DNA from: 14-2 sp963628035
GTDB taxonomy: Bacteria > Bacillota > Clostridia > Lachnospirales > Lachnospiraceae
Length of the DNA stretch: 64,000 nucleotides
Direction of reading: 5' to 3'
Assembly (NCBI GenBank): GCA_963628035.1
Contig: CAVGED010000082.1
Location: 62,001 to 126,000, forward strand
The first letter of the stretch is position 1; each line of letters begins with the position of its first letter. The notes below the pieces were generated by a model that saw only the letters and a list, made by a program, of their open reading frames with translations, was not told the DNA's origin and did no database searches. The position numbers and the translations under genes are program-made. This document shows, piece by piece, positions 9,495-19,199 of the stretch.

Positions 9495-10424
9495 CTAATT
9501 TTCCTCCCCTCTGCAAGTTTTTTTCTTTCGCTGGTTTTCTATGCAAAACATAACAATGGATGCCGCAAATGTAACTGCAATGCCACAGCCTATCATAATT
9601 GTCAGCCAGCGGTTGTCTCTGCCTTCGGTTTTCATCTCTGATACGACATATCCGGGCTCCTCATAAGATAAAACACTTGACTTTGTAGCATCTCCCATAA
9701 CTAACTTGTCGTTGTCATCATAATAGACATTGATTTGTCCGTCAGCACCCGCCAGTTCCTTGATGTAGCTTCCATCCTTCATCTCCCCGGTCACTTCTTC
9801 ATCAATATACACGTTATTTATGGTCATCTCCATCGTAGAGCTTCCAAAGGCTCCTGCCACTAAATCAGAACTTTCTCCTATCTTTACGGAGGATGCCGGA
9901 ACCTTGGCAATAGTCACTCCATCCAGGACATACGTCCAGTTATCTGCTTCTTTGTACATGACCAGCATGTGACAGATTCCAAGCGCCTTTAGTTCCGAAG
10001 CGTCTGTGTTAATCGTTATCGTTCCGCTTTCCGATTTGCTCATCGCCACAAGCTTCACCAGCTTGCCGCTGCCGGCAACCACAATCTCAGAAATGAGCCC
10101 CTGTGCTTTGCTTCCAGCATTGTTCCATGGCTCACTTTTTGTATCCATAAGCCCGAAATAGAAATAGTGGTTTGAACTGGGATAGGCCTGAATCTGAAAC
10201 TGGATCGCCACTGCATCATGCACTGCCCGCGGAGTATAAGAAAGTCCCCCATATCCGTTAAATGTCAGACTGCCATCCTCTTCCTTCGAGGTCCCGGCTC
10301 CGGTAGCCTTTACACTACCGAAACCACTTAAGATATTCCATTCATTCTCTGCAGCTGCTGCCGTATTTCCAACCGACAAGGTCATAATCAAGGCAGCCAG
10401 CAATGCCATTAAATTTCTTTTCAT
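9495..10424 (-). CDS. LamG-like surface protein with C-terminal membrane anchor
   Basis: About 309 residues. The ATG at 10424 overlaps the TGA of the upstream gene (ATGA) and has GGAGGG upstream, so it is preferred over the longer reading from 10493. A signal peptide (KRNLMALLAALIMTL, then AAAAE) is followed by one LamG-like domain closely related to the two C-terminal domains of the 1568-residue protein: NGYGGLSYTPRAV here and EGFGGLSYTKSSV there. A membrane helix near residues 277-297 ends in RKKKTC. It is probably a small cell-surface glycan-binding protein that works with its large neighbour. Confidence 0.85.
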   Translation of the reverse strand: MKRNLMALLAALIMTLSVGNTAAAAENEWNILSGFGSVKATGAGTSKEEDGSLTFNGYGGLSYTPRAVHDAVAIQFQIQAYPSSNHYFYFGLMDTKSEPWNNAGSKAQGLISEIVVAGSGKLVKLVAMSKSESGTITINTDASELKALGICHMLVMYKEADNWTYVLDGVTIAKVPASSVKIGESSDLVAGAFGSSTMEMTINNVYIDEEVTGEMKDGSYIKELAGADGQINVYYDDNDKLVMGDATKSSVLSYEEPGYVVSEMKTEGRDNRWLTIMIGCGIAVTFAASIVMFCIENQRKKKTCRGEEN

Positions 10425-13400
10425 ACCTTCTCGCCCTCCGTCTTCTTTCTCTTCTTGTACTGAACAATCGGAACAATCGAACATAACAGGCATACGCCAG
10501 CCAGTCCAATCAATACCTTCTGAAGAAGTGACAGCTTCTGGTTCATATGTAAAAGCAGGTTACCGGCTGTCATGGTATCCCCGGATGTCGTGAATTTCTT
10601 TGAAAGGGAAGTCACTCCAAAGCTCGAACCACCCACATCAAAATGTTTTCCGCTCTGTCTGCTGGAGCTATTGGAAGATTTTAATGTGCCTTTTCTCATC
10701 TCATCTGTTACTTCGTTGTCTATATAGACCTTCTGAACAGACATTTTTAATTCCTTATACGGGTTTGCTCCGCACACCAGATGACTGATATCCTCCAAGG
10801 CTACTTCCACATCCAGGCGCATTCTTTGATACCCGTCAATCGCAATATACCAGGTTCCATCTTCCTTATAAAAAGCAAGGTTGTGTTTCACATTTTTGGG
10901 CGATACATTACTTGAAATCGTGCCTAAAAGCTCATAACCGCTTTCGGACAAATTATAAACCGTAACGTTAATTCCCTGTCCATTATTCCATGGCATGATC
11001 CTAACGAAGACACCCTGTGATTCTGCACCGTTTGACGGATTATAATATACGCCTTCCTTGTTGACCAAAGCAAATGTAAAGAAGAATGTTTTGGCCGTAT
11101 TATAGTTGTTCATTTCAAAATCAACAGCTACTGCATCTTTCACGGCTCTGTCAACATACGCCAGACCGCCAAAACCTTCCATCACTACTTTTCCGTCTTT
11201 TTCAGACAACCCATTTCCGGTTGTATCGCTGCCCTTGCCATACCCACGTATGATCTCGAAACCACCTATCTTATATCCGTATTTCATGGTTCCTGATTTC
11301 ATTGCAGCCGTCACTTCACCATCCACATAAACATTAGAAACAGTCATCTTCATGCCGGCCGTGTTGTTTGCGCCACCGCAGAAATAACTGACATCCTTCA
11401 GGTTTGTGTCTCCATCAAACCGCATCTTCTGCTGACCATCGATCGCCACATACCATGTGCCGCCCTCTTTGAAGAAAGCAAGTGTATGCTTCTTGTTCTT
11501 TCCCTGTACAGTGTTAAATATTCCAACATCTTCCGTTCCGTCTTTATTTACCTTATGAACACTGATAGCCAGACCGTCTTCATTTTCCTTAATTCTGACG
11601 AAAATTCCATCCGACTCTGATCCATCCGGTCGATAATATACTCCCGGCTTGTTTATCAATGCAAATGTAAAGAAATTCCCTTTTGCCTCATCAAAGTTAT
11701 TCAGTTCAAACTCAACAGCTACCGCATTTTTAACGGAAGATTTTGTATAGGAAAGACCTCCAAAGCCTTCCATCACTACATTTCCATCCACGGTTGACAA
11801 GCCCCTGCCGGCAGCTCCCGAGTAACCACGAATAATCGTCCAGATATCGTCGGCTTCCTCTGTGCTCGATTTTCCATATGCAATATCCGTGATCTGCATC
11901 GTATGAGGTGAATTACTCATTCTCGGACCGGCTGCAATATATGCCCCATTTGCAAACATATCATGGGGAATATCCGTTGCCTTTACCATATAGCTTCCAC
12001 TCACCGCAGGCCCTTCCACGGTTATCTTCCAGCTATAATTCACATTGTTTACTGTCAGGTTGACTTTCTTGTAAGTCACTGTATACGTATCTGCTGTATT
12101 TCTGTCCGTGCTCAGCGTATTTGGATCCAGATTTCCTATCCACTTTCTGGCTGTATCGCCTGACAGTTTTTTTGCTACAACCCCAGCCACCGGCCATAAT
12201 CCTGTTTTCTCATTTTTTGTCATGCTATTGAGCTCTACTGAGAGTGAATTGGCTTCTGCATCGGAGGTATCAAAGCTGCCAGCCCTGTCCACCAGCGAAA
12301 ACGCATAGTTTACAGCCTGTCCCGGCATCATCTGTGAATAATTGACCTTAAAGCTAATTCTGGTTCCTTCTTCCACATCTATTTTCTGATTGTAATACGC
12401 TGTTACATAGTCCTTAAAGGTAGCGTCCGCAGATTTTGCGGCACCTACGGTTAGGTTACTGTCATTGCCTGCGATCACACCCCATGGACCCTTTCCGGAG
12501 TCTTCACCGGAGTCTTTTTTCCCGATTGTGATACCGGTAATCTTCATGGTATGTGTTGTATTGCTCATTCTTGAACCTGCTGCAATATACGCTCCGTTTG
12601 CAAACATATCATGTGGGATATCCGTTGCCTTCACCTTGTACGTCTGGCTTACATTTTCTGTTTCAACCGTAATTTTCCAGCTATAGTTTCCTGTGTTTGC
12701 CAATTTTTCATAGGTGATTGTATAGACCTCTGACACATTTCTATCCGTACTCAACGGATTAGAGTCCATGTTTGCAACCCATTTTCTGGCAGTATCGCCT
12801 GACAGCTTTTTTGCCACCACTCCGGCTACCGGCCATAACCCTGTCGTTGCATTTTTCATCATACTATTGAGCTCTACCGATAGTGAATTGGCTTCTGCAT
12901 CGGAGGTATCAAAGCTTCCTTCCCTGTCTACCAGTGCATACGCATAGTTTACAGCCATATTCGGTGTCATCTGTGCGTAGTTTACTTTAAAGGAAATCTG
13001 TGTTCCCTCCACCACATCAATCTTCTGTTTGTAGTATGCTGCCACACTATTGTTGAAAGTTGCATCTGCCGGATTTGTCGTGTCCTCCGTCAAATCCGCT
13101 GCTTCCCCTTTGATTACCTGCCATACCGTGTGAACCGGTACATCCGGCAGATCCTGCTGTGTCACAGTGAGATTCTTGATGTTCACCGTGTGAGTTGTAA
13201 TGCTATTTCTGGAGCCTGCCGCAAAGTATGCTCCGTCTGCAAACATATCGTGTGGGATCTTATCTTTACTTATCAGACATGTATAAACGTTCCCTCCACT
13301 TGTTGTAATGGTAATTTTCCAACTGTTTGCCTCCGTTTCTGCCAACTTCTCATAAGTAACTGAGTATACCTCACTGGTATTTCTGGCTGCACTCAGCTTA

Positions 13401-15127
13401 TTTGAGCTATTTGCATCAACGATATTCGCAGCCCATGCCCTTGCCGCGCTTCCGGACAATTTATAGGCTGCTACACCTCTTACATCATAAGAAGTATTGC
13501 TTATGCTGCTGATTTCTACCGACAATGAATTTGCTTCTGTATCGGAGGTATCAAAGCTTCCTGCTCTGTCCACCAATGCAAACGCATATACTGCATTCAA
13601 ATTATCTGTCATTGCCGAATAGTTCACATCAAAGGAAATCTTTGTACCTGTTTTTATCTCTATTTTCTCTTTGAAATTGGCTGTTACGAAATTATTGAAA
13701 GTCGCATCTGCCGGATTTGTCGTATCCTCCGTCAGATTAGCTGCTTCCCCTTTGATCACCTGCCATTTCGTATGTACCGGCTCAACCGGATTATCCGGCT
13801 GCGTCACAGTGAGGCTTGCCATTTTCATCGTGTGAGTTGCTTTTCCATCCCTGATTCCGGCTGCAAAGTACGCTCCGTTTTCAAACATGGTATGGGAAAT
13901 ATCCGAAGCCTTTACCATATATGTCTGCGTCGCATTGGAACCTTTCATAGTCAGCTTCCAGCTGTAATTTACTCCGCCTTCAGTTACATCAATTTTCTCG
14001 TATGTAATTTCATAGACATTCGTTTCGCTTCTTTTACCTATGCTTAAGTTTGTGAGATTTGCAAGCCATGCCCTGTTGTTACCGGCGATCTTCTTTGCCG
14101 CCACTCCATTGACGGTTCCGCTGTTTGCACCACTCGACAATTCAGCCATCAGCGAATTTGCCACACGGTCTGAGTTATAGAAGCTTCCCCCTCTGTCCAC
14201 CAGTGCAAATGCATACAACAGCGCATCCGATGCTGTAGTGCTTGGGAAACTGACCTCTACCGATATCTTCGTTCCATCCTGCACATCGATTTTCTGATCA
14301 TAATATGCCGATGCCAGACCGTTTGTAAAGGTTGCTGCGGTTGGATCCTCCGTCTCGGTAACAAGATTGGCTGCATTTCCGCTAATTACCTTCCATAACG
14401 TATTATTGGTATCCGGCTGCGTCACAGTGAGGTTTGCCATCTTCATCGTGTGTGTTGTTTTTCCATCCCTGATTCCGGCTGCAAAGTATGCTCCATTTTC
14501 AAACATGGTATGAGAAATATCCGATGCCTTTACCATATATGTCTGCGTCGCATTGGAACCTTTCATAGTCAGCTTCCAACTGTAATTTACTCCGCCTTCA
14601 GTTACATCGATTTTCTCATATGTAATCTTATAAACATTCGTTTCGCTTCTTTTACCTATGCTTAAGTTTGTGAGATTTGCAAGCCATGCCCTGTTGTTAC
14701 CGGCGATCTTCTTTGCCGCCACTCCATTGACGGTTCCGCTGTTTGCACCACTCGACAATTCAGCCATCAGCGAATTTGCCACACGGTCTGAGTTATAGAA
14801 GCTTCCCCCTCTGTCCACCAGTGCAAATGCATACAACAGCGCATCCGATGCTGTAGTGCTTGGGAAACTGACCTCTACCGATATCTTCGTTCCATCCTGC
14901 ACATCGATTTTCTGATCATAATATGCCGATGCCAGACCGTTTGTAAAGGTTGCTGCGGTTGGATCCTCCGTCTCGGTAACAAGATTGGCTGCATTTCCGC
15001 TGATTACCTTCCACGTTGCTGCATTCGTACTTTCTGCTTTTACATCCCATTGAATAAGAAATGAGCTCATCACCATACAGAAGCTCAACGCAATAGCAAT
15101 AAATCGATGGTATCTTGTTTTTCTCAT
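10421..15127 (-). CDS. Large repeat-rich surface protein, C-terminally membrane-anchored
   Basis: A 1568-residue protein with a signal peptide (about 1-31) and five tandem domains of about 206 residues starting W(K/Q/G)VI(S/K/A)G (near 39, 245, 461, 667 and 880). Two LamG-like domains of about 170 residues follow, both containing EGFGGL(S/A)Y. A membrane helix close to the C-terminus is followed by KKRKK. There is no LPXTG sorting motif. The first two 206-residue domains are almost identical in DNA as well (see repeats). It sits directly after a permease gene with a 1-bp gap. I do not recognise the 206-residue domain; its sandwich-like pattern and position suggest a multivalent glycan-binding tether. 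Confidence 0.85.
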   Translation of the reverse strand: MRKTRYHRFIAIALSFCMVMSSFLIQWDVKAESTNAATWKVISGNAANLVTETEDPTAATFTNGLASAYYDQKIDVQDGTKISVEVSFPSTTASDALLYAFALVDRGGSFYNSDRVANSLMAELSSGANSGTVNGVAAKKIAGNNRAWLANLTNLSIGKRSETNVYKITYEKIDVTEGGVNYSWKLTMKGSNATQTYMVKASDISHTMFENGAYFAAGIRDGKTTHTMKMANLTVTQPDTNNTLWKVISGNAANLVTETEDPTAATFTNGLASAYYDQKIDVQDGTKISVEVSFPSTTASDALLYAFALVDRGGSFYNSDRVANSLMAELSSGANSGTVNGVAAKKIAGNNRAWLANLTNLSIGKRSETNVYEITYEKIDVTEGGVNYSWKLTMKGSNATQTYMVKASDISHTMFENGAYFAAGIRDGKATHTMKMASLTVTQPDNPVEPVHTKWQVIKGEAANLTEDTTNPADATFNNFVTANFKEKIEIKTGTKISFDVNYSAMTDNLNAVYAFALVDRAGSFDTSDTEANSLSVEISSISNTSYDVRGVAAYKLSGSAARAWAANIVDANSSNKLSAARNTSEVYSVTYEKLAETEANSWKITITTSGGNVYTCLISKDKIPHDMFADGAYFAAGSRNSITTHTVNIKNLTVTQQDLPDVPVHTVWQVIKGEAADLTEDTTNPADATFNNSVAAYYKQKIDVVEGTQISFKVNYAQMTPNMAVNYAYALVDREGSFDTSDAEANSLSVELNSMMKNATTGLWPVAGVVAKKLSGDTARKWVANMDSNPLSTDRNVSEVYTITYEKLANTGNYSWKITVETENVSQTYKVKATDIPHDMFANGAYIAAGSRMSNTTHTMKITGITIGKKDSGEDSGKGPWGVIAGNDSNLTVGAAKSADATFKDYVTAYYNQKIDVEEGTRISFKVNYSQMMPGQAVNYAFSLVDRAGSFDTSDAEANSLSVELNSMTKNEKTGLWPVAGVVAKKLSGDTARKWIGNLDPNTLSTDRNTADTYTVTYKKVNLTVNNVNYSWKITVEGPAVSGSYMVKATDIPHDMFANGAYIAAGPRMSNSPHTMQITDIAYGKSSTEEADDIWTIIRGYSGAAGRGLSTVDGNVVMEGFGGLSYTKSSVKNAVAVEFELNNFDEAKGNFFTFALINKPGVYYRPDGSESDGIFVRIKENEDGLAISVHKVNKDGTEDVGIFNTVQGKNKKHTLAFFKEGGTWYVAIDGQQKMRFDGDTNLKDVSYFCGGANNTAGMKMTVSNVYVDGEVTAAMKSGTMKYGYKIGGFEIIRGYGKGSDTTGNGLSEKDGKVVMEGFGGLAYVDRAVKDAVAVDFEMNNYNTAKTFFFTFALVNKEGVYYNPSNGAESQGVFVRIMPWNNGQGINVTVYNLSESGYELLGTISSNVSPKNVKHNLAFYKEDGTWYIAIDGYQRMRLDVEVALEDISHLVCGANPYKELKMSVQKVYIDNEVTDEMRKGTLKSSNSSSRQSGKHFDVGGSSFGVTSLSKKFTTSGDTMTAGNLLLHMNQKLSLLQKVLIGLAGVCLLCSIVPIVQYKKRKKTEGEKV
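13793..14395. repeat. 603-bp direct repeat, copy A
   Basis: This copy encodes the second 206-residue domain of the surface protein. It aligns without gaps to 14411-15013 at an offset of 618 bp. I count about 15 differences, nearly all in the first 240 bp at the low-coordinate end. The last roughly 340 bp are identical except for one base. Confidence 0.95.
14411..15013. repeat. 603-bp direct repeat, copy B
   Basis: This copy encodes the first 206-residue domain. The long identical tract shared with 13793-14395 points to recent duplication or gene conversion and makes this a site for domain gain or loss by recombination. Confidence 0.95.
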
Positions 15128-15128
15128 A

Positions 15129-16091
15129 TTAATCTCCTCCTAAACCACTTCGTTCCATGCCCTGCATGAAGTACCTTTGAACAAATGCAAATCCAATGAT
15201 GAGTGGCAGCAGGATCAACAAACATCCTGCCATAAGTACAGCCACATTGATTACCTGCTCACTGGATGCTGAACTTAACCTTTCAAAGAAGCTATCCGGT
15301 GGATTGTTCACATAATCTACAATAACAGATATGCGTGAAGCAAGAGGCTTGTACCCTTCCTTGGATATGTAAATTCCTGCCTCATAGGATGAATTCCAAT
15401 GCCATACCGCTGATAATACTGACACAACCAACAAGCTGGACTTTGACATTGGCATAACCACACGGAAATAGGTTCCCAAAAAGGAACACCCGTCAATTTT
15501 AGCAGCTTCCTCAATTTCCTTCGGCAGCCCCAGGAAAAACTGACGGAAAATAAAGACAAACAACCCTCCTTTCAAACCGATTCCAAAAAAGCAAGGCAAC
15601 ACGATCGGCCATATACTATTTAACATTCCCACCTTTGAATACAGTATATAGCTGGGAATGATTAAGGTCTGCAGCGGGATGATAATGCTGACTATCACCA
15701 GCAAAAACACGAATTTCTGTCCCTTAAATTTATATCTCGCCAATGCATATCCGGCCATACCGCAAGATAACAAATGCCCAATCGTCGGCAAAAAGGTCTG
15801 CAGAAAAGTATTCTTTAATCCTGTGCCGTAATTGAGAGCCTCCAGCGCCATCCGGAAGTTATCGATTTTAATGGAATTTGGAATCCAGTTTACGGTAACA
15901 TCATTCAAGTCAGCATTTGTCTTACAGGCCGTTACAACCATATATAGAAACGGAAATAAAAACACATATGTCACGCCTATTAAGAGTGCATACAAGAATA
16001 TTTTTACTACCAGATTCTTTCCCCGTGACCCAAAATCCATTCGGCCTAATGCACGACCTTTTATTTTATCGTTTCCATTTTTTAATTTCAT
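15129..16091 (-). CDS. Carbohydrate ABC transporter permease (MalG type)
   Basis: A 320-residue integral membrane protein with about six predicted helices. The EAA loop (KEIEEAAKIDG...P near residues 195-215) contacts the ATPase in this family. It overlaps the upstream permease gene by 4 bp (ATGA), so the two probably form the heterodimeric channel of one importer. No ATP-binding protein lies nearby, so a shared MsmX/UgpC-type ATPase elsewhere is expected. It is followed after 1 bp by the large surface protein gene. Confidence 0.92.
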   Translation of the reverse strand: MKLKNGNDKIKGRALGRMDFGSRGKNLVVKIFLYALLIGVTYVFLFPFLYMVVTACKTNADLNDVTVNWIPNSIKIDNFRMALEALNYGTGLKNTFLQTFLPTIGHLLSCGMAGYALARYKFKGQKFVFLLVIVSIIIPLQTLIIPSYILYSKVGMLNSIWPIVLPCFFGIGLKGGLFVFIFRQFFLGLPKEIEEAAKIDGCSFLGTYFRVVMPMSKSSLLVVSVLSAVWHWNSSYEAGIYISKEGYKPLASRISVIVDYVNNPPDSFFERLSSASSEQVINVAVLMAGCLLILLPLIIGFAFVQRYFMQGMERSGLGGD

Positions 16092-16999
16092 TTCTTTCCA
16101 TCTGCCTCCCTTACATCACGCATACCTCTTCTTCCAAGAATCAAAAATGCCAATCCAATAAAAATAAGTACAACCAGCATATAGAGAACCGATGCGGCAG
16201 AAGCAAATTCAAACTGGCTGACACTGCCGAATGCTCTTACCTTGATGTATCTGAGCATACCATTTGTCGTACTTGTAAATGATTCAGTAATCGTATATAC
16301 CATATTTAGCAAAATGATCGGTGTGAGCATGGGCAGCGTAATCTTCCAGAATTTCTCCCACTCTGTCGCTCCGTCCACACTGGCTGATTCATAAAGAGAC
16401 GGGGAAATGGACTGTATTCCTGACATAAAAAGCAATATCTGGACTCCGCAATTCCATAGCACTAACACAACATTGTTAAACAGCAGATTTACCATATCCA
16501 CCACATTATCTCCTAAGTAATTCAGAATATGGGGTGGAATGATAGATACCGATTCCAGGGACAAAACCTGTTTATCCACACCCACATTCAACATCTGCTG
16601 CAATACTTCACCTGTTCCAAGTAAAAACGGCAGGAAGAAGCAGACACGGAAGAAACCACGCATTTTTATCTTTCTGCTGATACAAATGGCCAGAATCAAT
16701 GATAAGGCCAATATAAGCGGGGTCCGGATCAACATCGTTTTTATCTCACCTAAAAGCACCGGTACAAAACTGGTATCTACATATAATACCTGCGAGTAGT
16801 TCTTAAAAAAGCTTGAGAACGCTCTCCAGTGCAGATCAAAGGTACTTCCACCTGACAGCTCTCCAAAGCTGAGTTTAATGGTCGTACATAACGGATAGAT
16901 CAGAAAAACTGCTGCACCAATCAAAAAGGGTGTTAAAAATACAAATGCTTCTGCCGTCTTTCCAAATTTTAATCTTCTTTTTTTCTTCGCTGTCTTCAT
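16088..16999 (-). CDS. Sugar ABC transporter permease (MalF/UgpA type)
   Basis: About 303 residues. The ATG at 16999 has AGGTG at good spacing and is preferred over the GTG at 17008, which overlaps the previous stop codon. The protein has a basic N-terminus, about six membrane helices and an EAA-like loop (SLYESASVDGATEWEKF). It pairs with the permease at 15129, whose start overlaps its stop. It imports an oligosaccharide delivered by a cluster-encoded binding protein (inference). Confidence 0.92.
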   Translation of the reverse strand: MKTAKKKRRLKFGKTAEAFVFLTPFLIGAAVFLIYPLCTTIKLSFGELSGGSTFDLHWRAFSSFFKNYSQVLYVDTSFVPVLLGEIKTMLIRTPLILALSLILAICISRKIKMRGFFRVCFFLPFLLGTGEVLQQMLNVGVDKQVLSLESVSIIPPHILNYLGDNVVDMVNLLFNNVVLVLWNCGVQILLFMSGIQSISPSLYESASVDGATEWEKFWKITLPMLTPIILLNMVYTITESFTSTTNGMLRYIKVRAFGSVSQFEFASAASVLYMLVVLIFIGLAFLILGRRGMRDVREADGKK

Positions 17000-17000
17000 A

Positions 17001-19184
17001 TCAATCACCTGCCATTACATATCCGCCGCCTTCTACCGTTACACCCTCATACTCTTTCGTCTGTCCCGTATAATTGATCAGCAGTGTATGCTTATTACTG
17101 TAATCTATCTTTATAAATCCATCTTCCAATTCCGTATGCCCGGTGATATAGGCATCCGCTATTTTTGAAATCACATTCTCGTACAATTCATTTGCCTTTT
17201 TGATACGCTCTGTGTTACTTTCATACTGAGATGTATAAATATTACTGCAGTTCGTGTCATTCAATTGCTCGGAGCTACTGTATGTCAGGATAAATGCCGG
17301 TGTATATCCATATTCCAGCCATTCCAACAGCTGCCTGTCGTAGTTCGAAGACAAATTTCCGTAATCTCCCGTATAGACAATGGAACCATGTAATATCATC
17401 TGGCAGAACGGAATATTTCTATCGCTGATATAATATTCACTGGAAGCAGACGGAAGCTCATATACCATATCTGCGTATTTTAACGTATACAGATTTGCTC
17501 CCTCAACGGACAACACTCCTTTATCGCCTGCCTTCTGAAGCAATGCTTCCATGGCATCCCGAACCGTTCCACGATTCATGGCGCATTTTTCATTTTCATC
17601 CCTATACAGAATCTTCCCAATGCTCTGAAGTGAAATACCTCCCTGTTTTTCAACAAAGGCATATTTCTTCATAAATCTATCCAGTTTTTCTGCGACGCAG
17701 TCCATATTAAACCAAAACCGTTTTCCCGAATCATTGGTAATGACGTTCTGGTTTCCCTGCTTGATTACCTCCGTACGCTTACTGAAGCCACCATTTTCTT
17801 CGTCAGCACAGAACAATTCTGACTGTAACAGGATAAGATTCTCTGAGTTCATCAATTTCTTTAATTCCGCCACACTTGCAACCTTCTTATCCGGTTTTTC
17901 CGATTGCGGATAAACTCCATATCCTCCCTGGCTCCATCCTTCCAGTGTATAGATTGCTTTGTTTCCAAATCCGATCTTGCCCACAGCATCTATGATCTGC
18001 TCTGCCTGTTGCACATTTGTCGCAACTGCTACAGAATTACTCCAGAAGCCCTGCTCACTGGCTGCCATCAGAATATTCACAGATATACCGGTGTTCTGTA
18101 TCAAATCTGTCTTCTGCAGAGTTCCGTCTGCCAGAAGCTTCTCCCGATACAGTCCGGCCATACCGCTGTAATCTGCCTTATCGTCCGCAAGAAAACTGTA
18201 GTGTACATCATGGTCTATGTCAATCATCTTTTCATTGTACATAATGCCATGACTGTCTTTGGCTGTATCACTTCCGTTGATATTGATGTTCGACATCTGA
18301 ATATCATAGGATGTCCGATACCGGAATGAAAAGGACATACGGTTTAACTCAATTCCGTAACCGGATGGATACATATTAATACTTCCTTCTTCTTCCCCGT
18401 TTTCCGAAAAGGCGATCAACGCGTGTTCTCCTTTTTTAATTCCGAAGACCGGAAGCATTGCTGTCTTCAAATCCTGCTCATCATTGTCAGACAATGTCTC
18501 CAGGGACTTTAAATCGTTTCCGTAAATATCCCACGAATATAACGTATTACGCATGGTTGCCGGTGGAACACTGCTGTGATACTTCAATGCTCCGCAGCCA
18601 TCCGGATACACCAGGTATCCCTCCTCTGTATCTGCACATGCCCCCATATACGGAAGCACATCAACCGACAGCAACCGATATTTCTTGTTTTCCGCTATTT
18701 CTGCGGCCGGTATATTTATTACCATTTCATTTTCATCAACACCAATCACAAGCGCTAATGAAATACCCGCTTCCTTAAAGGTACAATCCAGACGAATTCC
18801 TTCCTCTGTCTTTTTTGCAGAAATGTCTGCATCATAGCTGAAGGCTGTTTTTATCGCAGGATTCTTATCCGAAATATCAGCATAAGAAATATGAAAAATC
18901 GACTTCACCTTCCTGGACCATGTATCATTCAGCTTGTCGCTGCCGTACAGAGCTTCATTGACAACACTGTCCCAGACATATCCATAGGGATCCGTCACCA
19001 TAAAGGACTTGGCTTTCTCATCGTATATTACCCGTACACCATCCCCTTCAATGGTAAGAATGCTATTCTCGTCAGAAGAACCTGCCGCCGTCTGCTCCTG
19101 TTGCTTATTTCCTGCTCCGTAAACAATGATCCCTATTGCAGCACAGAACAGCAAGGGCAATAGCATTTTACTGATTTTTTTCAT
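17001..19184 (-). CDS. DUF5696-like exported protein, possibly a GH-like enzyme
   Basis: 727 residues with an N-terminal signal or anchor segment (about 7-25). An N-terminal beta-rich part (GVRVIYDEKAKSFMV) is followed by a putative TIM-barrel region (LEGWSQGGYGVYP near 410, FWFNMD near 490). I recognise the pattern of DUF5696 proteins, which in Firmicutes occur beside sugar permeases and YIP1 proteins as they do here. The gene overlaps the permease start and begins 15 bp after the NHL-YIP1 gene. It is likely an extracytoplasmic enzyme or chaperone of the uptake system; no activity can be assigned from sequence alone. Confidence 0.7.
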   Translation of the reverse strand: MKKISKMLLPLLFCAAIGIIVYGAGNKQQEQTAAGSSDENSILTIEGDGVRVIYDEKAKSFMVTDPYGYVWDSVVNEALYGSDKLNDTWSRKVKSIFHISYADISDKNPAIKTAFSYDADISAKKTEEGIRLDCTFKEAGISLALVIGVDENEMVINIPAAEIAENKKYRLLSVDVLPYMGACADTEEGYLVYPDGCGALKYHSSVPPATMRNTLYSWDIYGNDLKSLETLSDNDEQDLKTAMLPVFGIKKGEHALIAFSENGEEEGSINMYPSGYGIELNRMSFSFRYRTSYDIQMSNININGSDTAKDSHGIMYNEKMIDIDHDVHYSFLADDKADYSGMAGLYREKLLADGTLQKTDLIQNTGISVNILMAASEQGFWSNSVAVATNVQQAEQIIDAVGKIGFGNKAIYTLEGWSQGGYGVYPQSEKPDKKVASVAELKKLMNSENLILLQSELFCADEENGGFSKRTEVIKQGNQNVITNDSGKRFWFNMDCVAEKLDRFMKKYAFVEKQGGISLQSIGKILYRDENEKCAMNRGTVRDAMEALLQKAGDKGVLSVEGANLYTLKYADMVYELPSASSEYYISDRNIPFCQMILHGSIVYTGDYGNLSSNYDRQLLEWLEYGYTPAFILTYSSSEQLNDTNCSNIYTSQYESNTERIKKANELYENVISKIADAYITGHTELEDGFIKIDYSNKHTLLINYTGQTKEYEGVTVEGGGYVMAGD

Positions 19185-19199
19185 ACCTTCACTTCCTTT

